Below are positions 57,675-64,000 of a DNA stretch of 64,000 nt, in pieces. This DNA comes from Pseudomonas sp. MTM4 (GTDB lineage: Bacteria > Pseudomonadota > Gammaproteobacteria > Pseudomonadales > Pseudomonadaceae). The stretch is from positions 1,240,001-1,304,000 of the forward strand of contig NZ_CP048411.1 in the NCBI RefSeq assembly GCF_019355055.1, in the 5' to 3' direction. The first letter of the stretch is position 1, and each line of letters starts with the position of its first letter. The notes beneath the pieces are model-generated. The model was not told the origin of the DNA, made no database searches, and was given only the letters and a program-made list of their open reading frames with translations. A program made the position numbers and the translations under genes.

Positions 57675-58415
57675 GTGCTCAGAACCGCAGCGATGATGCA
57701 ACCCTACCTGTTCCCCTACCTCGGCTACTTCCAGCTGATCGCCCACAGCGATGCCTTCGTGCTGGGTGACGACCTTCAGTACGTCAAGGCTTCGTGGATC
57801 AATCGCAACAGGGTGCTGGTGAACGGGCAGCCTAAATTGATCACCTTTCCCCTGCGCAAGGGTGGCCAATTCGACCCAATCAACCAGCGCTGGCTATGCG
57901 AGGATTTCCCGCACGAAGCCCAGAAGCTGTTGAGGACGCTGGAATTCGCCTACGCCCGTGCCCCTTATCACGACGAAGTAATCGCACTGATCCGCGAGAT
58001 CCTGACGCACCCGGAGCGCAATCTGGCGCGATTCGTCGAACATTCCATCCGCTGCATCTGTGCTTACCTGCAGATCACGACACCCATCCATATCGGGTCG
58101 GAGATGGGATTGCCGGCCCGCATGGACAAGCAGGAGCGGGTCATCGGCCTCACGAAAAAGCTCGATGCAGAGCGCTATATCAACCCCATCGGAGGCATGG
58201 CGCTGTACTGTCCCGCGCTTTTCCGAGCTTACGGCCTGTCACTGCGCTTTCTGCGCATGGACGATCTGAGCTACCCACAGTTCGGCCAACCTTTCGTGCC
58301 TGCGCTATCGATCATCGACGTGCTGATGTTCAACAGCCGAAACGATGTGCAGGGCCTGCTCAAGCGTTTCTCTCTCGTCGAAGGGATCGAGCAGCAAGCC
58401 GCATTGCAGGCATGA
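57675..58415 (+). CDS. WbqC family protein
   Basis: A 246-residue protein with the WbqC opening MMQPYLFPYLGYFQLIAHSD and the conserved QYVKASWINRN and SIIDVLMFNSR. WbqC proteins occur in O-antigen and exopolysaccharide loci and are predicted to modify nucleotide sugars or amino acids, without direct proof. I start at the GTG at 57675 (AGGGA upstream); ATGs at 57693 or 57696 are alternatives. The gene ends 55 bp before the RfaH-like gene. Confidence 0.85.
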   Translation: MLRTAAMMQPYLFPYLGYFQLIAHSDAFVLGDDLQYVKASWINRNRVLVNGQPKLITFPLRKGGQFDPINQRWLCEDFPHEAQKLLRTLEFAYARAPYHDEVIALIREILTHPERNLARFVEHSIRCICAYLQITTPIHIGSEMGLPARMDKQERVIGLTKKLDAERYINPIGGMALYCPALFRAYGLSLRFLRMDDLSYPQFGQPFVPALSIIDVLMFNSRNDVQGLLKRFSLVEGIEQQAALQA

Positions 58416-58470
58416 ACGACATCGACAAAACGGACTTCAGCAACCTCATCTCTATGGAAGGCAGCTTCAC

Positions 58471-58974
58471 ATGTCAGCGCTAAGCAACAATCCACACTGG
58501 TATCTGATCCAAACCAAACCCCGTCAGGAGATCCGCGCCGAAGAGAATCTCCAACGCCAACACTTCGAGTGTTACAGGCCACACAAGCCAAGCACTTCCG
58601 GTGACGGCAAAGCGGACGAAGCGCTGTTTCCCGGTTATTTGTTCATCCGCCTCGATCGGCACATGGACAACTGGTATCCCATCCGTTCGACCCGAGGAGT
58701 CGCCCGAGTGGTCTCTTTTGGCAGCGAACCCACACCGGTTCGGGACGAACTCATCGAGCAGCTCCGCCAGCGACTCGCGGCCCCGGCAGAGAAGCCCAAG
58801 TTCCAACCTGGCGAGCGTGTACATCTGCAGGGTGGCGGCTTCAACGAACTCGAGGCGATCTTCGTCAGCGACGACGGAGACGAACGTTCGGTGATCCTGC
58901 TGAAGCTGTTGCAGCGTGAGCAAAAAGTCCGCGTGCCAACCCGCTATCTCAGCGGTTGCGTCGCGCAGCCCTGA
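58471..58974 (+). CDS. rfaH: RfaH/NusG-paralogue transcription antiterminator
   Basis: A 167-residue specialised NusG-family protein. The NGN domain (about 8-105) begins WYLIQTKPRQEIRAEENL, typical of RfaH, with LFPGYLFIRLD; a KOW-like C-terminal domain (FQPGERVHLQGGGFNELEAIF) follows. It binds paused RNA polymerase and suppresses termination in long operons. The ATG at 58471 has GGAAGG 8 bases upstream. Because ops-like motifs lie in the leader of this same locus, it likely controls its own operon. It differs from housekeeping NusG, which is encoded elsewhere. Confidence 0.9.
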   Translation: MSALSNNPHWYLIQTKPRQEIRAEENLQRQHFECYRPHKPSTSGDGKADEALFPGYLFIRLDRHMDNWYPIRSTRGVARVVSFGSEPTPVRDELIEQLRQRLAAPAEKPKFQPGERVHLQGGGFNELEAIFVSDDGDERSVILLKLLQREQKVRVPTRYLSGCVAQP

Positions 58975-59007
58975 CTCACGTGCACCGATGAACTCGGGGT
59001 TCCGATC

Positions 59008-60267
59008 ATGAAGATTCTGTTTCTGCACAGCCTGTACGCACCCCATGTGGGTGGTGGCGCGGAAATTGTCGTGCGCCAGTTGGCCGAAGGCCTTCAGGGC
59101 CGAGGCTGCGACGTAACGGTGCTGGCCACCGGCCCGGAGACCGGGCTGCATGAGGAAACGCTAGGCGGCGTGCGACTCTATCGCGCCGGCCTGCACAACC
59201 TTTACTGGCACTTCACCCAGAGCAGGCCCAACCTGTTGTTGCGCCTCGGCTGGCATTACCGCGATCGCTACAACCGCCGCATGCGCCTGTACGTTCGCGA
59301 GGTGATCGCACGTGAGCAGCCGGACGTGGTGATCTGCCACAACCTGACCGGATGGTCGATCTCCGCGTGGGACGAGATCAGCGCGGCCGGTGTGCCGATC
59401 GTTCAGGTGCTGCATGATCTCTATTTGTTGTGCCCCAAAGACACCATGTTCAGCAAAGGCCGCAGTTGCGGGCGTCAGTGCGGTATGTGTTCGGCTTTCC
59501 GTCAGCATCACGCGGGGGCCTCGGCACAGGTCGCCGCGGTAATCGGCGTCAGTCGCTTCATTCTGGACCGGGTGTCCGGGCACGGGTATTTCAGCCAGGC
59601 CAGCCGCCACGTGGTGCATAACAGCGCGACACTGAGCGAGAGCGCACCGCGCACGCCGCGTCATAACCACAGCGGCCTGTTGCGTTTCGGCTATATCGGC
59701 ACGCTGTCGGAAAACAAGGGCGTGGGGTGGCTGATCGATCAGTTTCAAGAACTGTCAATCAACGCCACCCTGGAAATCGCCGGGCGCGGCAAGCTGGACG
59801 ATGAAGCGCAGCTGAAGGCAAAGGCCGATCCGGCCAAAGTCCGCTTCGTCGGCTATCAGAATGCCGCCACTTTCATGCGCAACATCGACGTACTGGTGGT
59901 GCCTTCGATATGGGCCGAGCCCTTCGGGCTGGTAGCCGTCGAAGCCTGTGCCCAGCACCTGCCCGTCATCGCAACGAACATGGGTGGCCTGCCGGAGATC
60001 ATCCAGAACAATCTCAACGGGCTGCTCTGCTCACCGGCCGACCCCGACTCGCTCGGCAGAGCGATGCTCAAGCTCTATCTGGACAGCGGCCTGCGCCAGC
60101 GGTTATCGCAGCAGGCGCATAGCAGCGTTGCGCCATTTCTAGACATGGAACGCATGCTCGATCAGTACCAATCGATCCTGCATGCCGCGCTACACGGCCG
60201 GAGAGCCCATGATGACGCCGATTTCACTGATTACACCGCATCCCAGATCGAGCCCGCTGGCGATTGA
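59008..60267 (+). CDS. glycosyltransferase family 4 protein
   Basis: A 419-residue GT-B fold glycosyltransferase. It begins MKILFLHSLYAPHVGGGAEIVVRQLAEGLQ; the donor-binding region has GTLSENKGVGWLIDQF and the E-x7-E motif in EPFGLVAVEAC. Linkage specificity is unknown. It overlaps the next gene by 59 bp, an unusually long overlap. Confidence 0.92.
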   Translation: MKILFLHSLYAPHVGGGAEIVVRQLAEGLQGRGCDVTVLATGPETGLHEETLGGVRLYRAGLHNLYWHFTQSRPNLLLRLGWHYRDRYNRRMRLYVREVIAREQPDVVICHNLTGWSISAWDEISAAGVPIVQVLHDLYLLCPKDTMFSKGRSCGRQCGMCSAFRQHHAGASAQVAAVIGVSRFILDRVSGHGYFSQASRHVVHNSATLSESAPRTPRHNHSGLLRFGYIGTLSENKGVGWLIDQFQELSINATLEIAGRGKLDDEAQLKAKADPAKVRFVGYQNAATFMRNIDVLVVPSIWAEPFGLVAVEACAQHLPVIATNMGGLPEIIQNNLNGLLCSPADPDSLGRAMLKLYLDSGLRQRLSQQAHSSVAPFLDMERMLDQYQSILHAALHGRRAHDDADFTDYTASQIEPAGD

Positions 60268-61546
60268 CAAGCCAACCCTGCTGACATTGATCGCGGCCTC
60301 GCTGCTGATCAGCGAAACCTTTGCCGGGGCGCTGCGCTATTACCTCGATATCGCCGGTATCTCCGCCCTGCTCTACCTACCAAAGCTGGCTTGTTTGGCA
60401 GCAGTGGCGCTCGAATTACCGCACGCACGAAGCAGGCCCGGCGTATGGCTGGTGCTATTTGCATTGGTGGTTTCGAGCTCGTTCGCGCTACTTCACGGGG
60501 CTTCGCTGAGAAACATCGGCTTCAGCTTGTTCATCTATGTTCCGCTGCTGTTCGGGCTGTTCTGCGGCACCTACCTGGAACGCAGAACCGTCCTGTTGGG
60601 CTGGGTGATCGGGCTATGTCTGATGGCCTCTCTGCTAGGCATCGCACTGGATATGTTCACCCACGTGCCATGGAAGGGGTACAGCTACATGATGGGCGAC
60701 GTCGAGGTCACTGCGAACAAATCCTGGGCCTTCGGCAGTACCGACCGTCTCGCCGGATTCGCCCGGATGTCGACCAATCTGGCGGTGATGATCGCTCTGT
60801 ACAGCCTGTTCCTGGCGGCTTTCCTGCGCTCCCGACTGCTGCGGATGATGCTTTACCCGCTGGCCTTCGGCGCGATCTTTCTCACCACCAACAAGTCCAC
60901 CGCCGCGGCTTACCTGCTGACGCTGATGATGCTGTTCCTCGCCGGATATCGCATGCCCAGCGCCACGGCGTTTTTCATTGCGGTGCTGACAGGGATGGCA
61001 TTGCCGATCACCAGCCTGCTGCTGAACATTCCGCAGGCCGAGGCCTACAGCGGCGGCATGCTTGCGTCCTTCAACGACCGTCTGATCCATAGCTGGCCGA
61101 ATTTCATTGAGGTGATCACCAACGAAGGTTGGGGTTGGTGGGGTGCAGGTTTCGGTGCGGTAGGCAGTAGTGCAGCGGTCTTTCCACTGGCCTGGCTGGA
61201 GCTGCTGAGCATCGCCGACAACACGGCGCTGTATCTCTGGGGAATGCTCGGCGTGTTCGGCGTACTGCTGTATTTGCTGTTGTTCCCGTTGCTGCTGCGC
61301 CTGCACGACCGTGGCCCGCGCATTCGTGACGCCCTGCTGGGCATAGTCTTCTGCACCTGCCTGATCGGCTGGGCAACCGATGTATTGGAAGTCACCACCT
61401 CCACCCTGTTCCTCGGTATGGCAATCGCCCATGTCCTGACGCCTCGGGACGCGCTTCATCGAGGGACGTACAGCCAGGTCACCACAGCACAACCGCATGG
61501 CGGCCTTGAACCGCATGCCTATAGACACAGGGACGAGCGACCATGA
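60209..61546 (+). CDS. O-antigen ligase/polymerase-like membrane protein (Wzy-like)
   Basis: A 445-residue polytopic membrane protein with about ten helices and a long periplasmic loop after FGSTDRLAGFARMSTNLAV, in the arrangement of Wzy/O-antigen ligase proteins. It is the best candidate for the polymerase of this locus. The ATG at 60209 is preceded by GGAGAG and lies within the end of the GT4 gene. It overlaps the following gene by 4 bp (ATGA). Confidence 0.8.
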   Translation: MMTPISLITPHPRSSPLAIDKPTLLTLIAASLLISETFAGALRYYLDIAGISALLYLPKLACLAAVALELPHARSRPGVWLVLFALVVSSSFALLHGASLRNIGFSLFIYVPLLFGLFCGTYLERRTVLLGWVIGLCLMASLLGIALDMFTHVPWKGYSYMMGDVEVTANKSWAFGSTDRLAGFARMSTNLAVMIALYSLFLAAFLRSRLLRMMLYPLAFGAIFLTTNKSTAAAYLLTLMMLFLAGYRMPSATAFFIAVLTGMALPITSLLLNIPQAEAYSGGMLASFNDRLIHSWPNFIEVITNEGWGWWGAGFGAVGSSAAVFPLAWLELLSIADNTALYLWGMLGVFGVLLYLLLFPLLLRLHDRGPRIRDALLGIVFCTCLIGWATDVLEVTTSTLFLGMAIAHVLTPRDALHRGTYSQVTTAQPHGGLEPHAYRHRDERP

Positions 61547-62865
61547 GTACCCGCCTCAATTTTTGCCGTCTGGCACTTGTCGCGGCCATATCCGGCCTGG
61601 CGCTGCAGTCACCGGCACAGCAGCCGGAAGACCCGTTCATCCTCGGCGTCTGCTCGCATGACCTGCATTTACGTGACAGCAGCAGCCAAGGCAATCAACT
61701 GTTGCGCGACGCCGGTATCGAGTCGATACGAACCGACGCGCACTGGGCGTTTCTCGAACGCAGCCGCGACCGGCTCAAGGTGGAGCCGCACTGGTACCGC
61801 TATCTCGCCGGCACCGAAGCGCAGGGGCTCGATAGCCTATTCATTCTGGGCTACGGCAATCATTTTCACGGCGACGGAGAAAAGCCGCGCAGTGAGCCGG
61901 TACGCGCCGCCTTCAACCGTTACGTCGCCTTCGTCGCGCAGCAATTTCGCGGCCGTATCAAGCACTACGAAGTCTGGAACGAGTGGGACGTCGAGAACCC
62001 GATTGATCCGCAATTCACGCAGGACTACGTCCGGTTGATCACCGACGCAGCGGGCATCATTCGCCAGCATGATCCGGACGCCAAAGTGTTGGCCGGCGCG
62101 GTGACCACCAAAGGCATCGAATCCGGTTTCGCCCTGCGCCTGATCGAAGCCGGCGTGATGCAATCGATCGACGGCCTCTCGCTGCACCCATACGTACATT
62201 GCCGTGGCCGGGGCAAGAACACCCCAGAGGCCTGGATCGAGTGGCTTGCCGACGTTGATATGGAATTGTCAGCCGCCGCCGGCCAGCCGGTGCCGCTGTA
62301 TCTGACAGAGATGAGCTGGCCGGCCTATCAGGGTTCCTGTGGCATCGACGAAAGCCTGCAGGCCGCTTATCTGGCGCGCAGCTTCCTGCTCGTGAAGACG
62401 CTGCCCAATGTGCGGGGCTACTGGTGGTACGACTTGCGAAACGATGGCACCGACAAGCGTGAGCGGGAGCACAACTTCGGCTTGCTCCGTCAGAACTACG
62501 CCCTGAAGCCCGCGTATCGGGTGCTCAAGGTGGTCAGCCCGATCATCCAGAACTACCAGTTCCTTGGTCATGTCGACGAACCCAGGAAAGACACCGTTCT
62601 GATGCGCTTCGGTAACGCTGAAGAACAGCTTCTCGTCGCCTGGAGCACCGACCAAACACGCTCAATCAGCATTGAATCCGCGGGCCAGGCAACCGGCGCG
62701 CTGGAGCTGATCGATACCAAGCATCCTGAAAACGGCCGAACCCAAAGCGACGCGGCATGGGATTGCCCGGCCGAGGCGAACAACTGCACCGCCAATATCG
62801 AACTCGATGGATTTCCGAAAATCATCAGCCTCGGCAAGTCCGCTGCGGCTCGCTCCGGCTCCTAG
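61543..62865 (+). CDS. periplasmic glycoside hydrolase, PslG-like (GH39 type)
   Basis: A 440-residue secreted hydrolase. The signal peptide (1-26) is cleaved near SPAQ|Q. The (beta/alpha)8 barrel has the acid/base Glu147 in VWNEWD and the nucleophile Glu256 in LTEMSW, the GH-A clan pair. Length and motifs match PslG of P. aeruginosa, an endoglycosidase that trims Psl polysaccharide. It would cut its cognate polymer during synthesis or release. The stop codon TAG overlaps the left end of a MITE-like repeat. Confidence 0.82.
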   Translation: MSTRLNFCRLALVAAISGLALQSPAQQPEDPFILGVCSHDLHLRDSSSQGNQLLRDAGIESIRTDAHWAFLERSRDRLKVEPHWYRYLAGTEAQGLDSLFILGYGNHFHGDGEKPRSEPVRAAFNRYVAFVAQQFRGRIKHYEVWNEWDVENPIDPQFTQDYVRLITDAAGIIRQHDPDAKVLAGAVTTKGIESGFALRLIEAGVMQSIDGLSLHPYVHCRGRGKNTPEAWIEWLADVDMELSAAAGQPVPLYLTEMSWPAYQGSCGIDESLQAAYLARSFLLVKTLPNVRGYWWYDLRNDGTDKREREHNFGLLRQNYALKPAYRVLKVVSPIIQNYQFLGHVDEPRKDTVLMRFGNAEEQLLVAWSTDQTRSISIESAGQATGALELIDTKHPENGRTQSDAAWDCPAEANNCTANIELDGFPKIISLGKSAAARSGS

Positions 62866-62968
62866 GGTCTGTTGCCGTTTCGTACGCGGCCGCGCCTTGC
62901 GGAACGCCGCCCGGCCTGGCGACATTTGGCGCAGCAACGCGGCTCGCGACAAAACGGCAACAGACCCT
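62864..62968. mobile_element. MITE-like element with terminal inverted repeats
   Basis: Terminal arms AGGGTCTGTTGCCGTTT at 62864-62880 and its exact complement at 62952-62968 are 17 bp and perfect; imperfect pairing extends inwards to about 31 bp. The interior is 70 bp of GC-rich sequence with no ORF. The element is too short to code a transposase, so it resembles a MITE moved by an unlinked IS. I see no clear target duplication. As an RNA it could also form a strong hairpin between the two genes. Confidence 0.65.
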
Positions 62969-63017
62969 TGCAGAAGCTCTCGACTCGTGAACAGTTTTTT
63001 GAAAAGGGGAATTTCAG

Positions 63018-64000
63018 ATGATTGTGATCAATGCCCGCTTTCTGACCCAGGAAATGCGAGGTGTACAGCGCTTCGCGGAGCAGATCAGCCTGCAGCTCGG
63101 AAGCCTGCGCGATGACCTGGTCTTCGTTGCGCCAAACGACATACGCCTGCACGACAGCGCCGAACAGTTGCAGGTACGCCGCATCGGGCGCCACCGAGGC
63201 CATCTCTGGGAACAACTGGACCTCCCGCTGTGGCTCGCACGCAATGGCAGCCCACCGCTGGTTTCGCTCTGCAATACCGCCCCGCTCGCTTATGGCAACC
63301 AGATCGCGACCCATCATGACATTACCTATGTCAGGCATCCGGAAAGCTACTCGAGAGCGTTCCGGGCCATCTATCGCAATCTGACACCGCTGTTACTCAA
63401 ACGAATCAAGGCGCTGATTACCGTGAGCGAATTTTCCCGGAAAGAGATAGCGCGCTTCTATGGCTATCCGGCACGCCATATTTGCGTGGTGCCCAACGCC
63501 GTGGACACGCGCTTTCAACCCTTCTGTGCCGAGCAATGTTCGCGTGGCTCGGCGCCTTATCTGCTTGCAGTGTCATCACCCAGCGCGCACAAGAACTTCG
63601 CCAGGATGGTCGCGGCATTTCTGAAACTTGAAGGGCTCGATGAAGTCGAGCTGCGCATCATCGGCGACTCGAACCGAATCTTCTCCGGCAGCGTCCATGA
63701 TGTGGCCGGCAACCGGCGCATCCGCATGCTTGGCAGGCTCACCGATCAAGAGCTGGTGGAGGCCTACCAGGGCGCAACGGCCTTCGTGTTTCCGTCGATT
63801 TACGAAGGCTTTGGCATCCCCCCGCTCGAGGCGCAGGCCTGCGGCTGCCCCGTCATCGCGGCACGTGCCGCCTCCATTCCGGAAGTCCTGGGCGACAGCG
63901 CGCTGTACTTCGATCCTTTGAAGGTCCAGGACATCGCAGATTGCATGCAGCGGGTCCTGCGCGACGAGGCCTTACGCCAGGATCTGCGGCGGCGTGGCAA
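63018..64000 (+). CDS. glycosyltransferase family 4 protein (partial, runs off the window)
   Basis: The frame is open from the ATG at 63018 (AAAAGGGGA upstream) to the last base, 327 codons, so the 3' end is missing. The N-terminus reads MIVINARFLTQEMRGVQRF, like mannosyltransferases of the GT4 family. VPNAVDTRFQP, then LLAVSSPSAHKNFARMV, GRLTDQEL and PSIYEGFGIPPLEAQACG (E-x7-E) mark the donor-binding domain. It probably adds a sugar in the same locus. Confidence 0.9.
   Translation, partial: MIVINARFLTQEMRGVQRFAEQISLQLGSLRDDLVFVAPNDIRLHDSAEQLQVRRIGRHRGHLWEQLDLPLWLARNGSPPLVSLCNTAPLAYGNQIATHHDITYVRHPESYSRAFRAIYRNLTPLLLKRIKALITVSEFSRKEIARFYGYPARHICVVPNAVDTRFQPFCAEQCSRGSAPYLLAVSSPSAHKNFARMVAAFLKLEGLDEVELRIIGDSNRIFSGSVHDVAGNRRIRMLGRLTDQELVEAYQGATAFVFPSIYEGFGIPPLEAQACGCPVIAARAASIPEVLGDSALYFDPLKVQDIADCMQRVLRDEALRQDLRRRG

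Noticed and set aside
62807..63115. 102-residue open frame across the MITE-like element
   Set aside because: It crosses the inverted repeats and overlaps two real genes in other frames.

Overview
The window is a GC-rich gammaproteobacterial chromosome segment. Gene content and gene order point to a pseudomonad, most likely the Stutzerimonas (Pseudomonas stutzeri) group. From memory, several blocks keep the Pseudomonas aeruginosa order: thiolase, PAP, mnmC, DUF1127, LysR, NAGGN genes, hybrid kinase, yheU; actP, DUF2061, hydrolase, mlaA-like, pirin, htrB, minCDE, rluA, apeB; and prc, EAL-CBS-GGDEF, Sel1. No database was searched.

Region 1 (1-29.9 kb) is housekeeping and stress physiology. It holds an APC permease, an HBM-type chemoreceptor, an ABC exporter with a DsbA-like oxidoreductase, TrhO, BolA, FumC, a thiolase, the tandem PPK2 enzyme PAP and MnmC. 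Next comes a DUF1127/LysR divergent pair and the osmoprotectant NAGGN operon (amidotransferase, Ngg synthetase, M42 peptidase), followed by a 7TMR-DISM hybrid histidine kinase. An MFS carrier, an SDR and the acetate permease pair DUF485-ActP close the region. Two clusters of REP-like palindromes lie at 9.9 kb and 16.2 kb.

Region 2 (29.6-44.7 kb) is envelope and cell division: an alpha/beta hydrolase with an MlaA paralogue that lacks a lipobox, a pirin, a lipid A acyltransferase, minCDE, RluA, a methyltransferase, an M18 aminopeptidase, a frameshifted quinone oxidoreductase pseudogene, the Prc protease and an EAL-CBS-GGDEF protein.

Region 3 (44.2-50.2 kb) has small regulators and exported proteins, a cluster of DnaA-box sequences, a heat-shock hsp20 gene with a sigma-32 promoter and a ROSE-type RNA thermometer, DusC, and two tandem initiator tRNA genes, each with its own promoter and terminator.

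Region 4 (50.4-64 kb, running off the end) is an exopolysaccharide locus transcribed rightwards. A long AT-rich leader carries two copies of an ops-like motif (GCGGTAGC). It is followed by a predicted Fe(II)/2OG dioxygenase, a DegT aminotransferase, a flippase, glycosyltransferases, a Wzc-like tyrosine autokinase, a WbqC protein, an RfaH/NusG paralogue, a polymerase-like membrane protein and a PslG-like glycoside hydrolase. A MITE-like element of about 105 bp sits between the hydrolase and the last glycosyltransferase. An ops-like leader upstream and an RfaH-family gene inside the locus suggest a self-encoded processive antitermination circuit, which is the most interesting system in the window.
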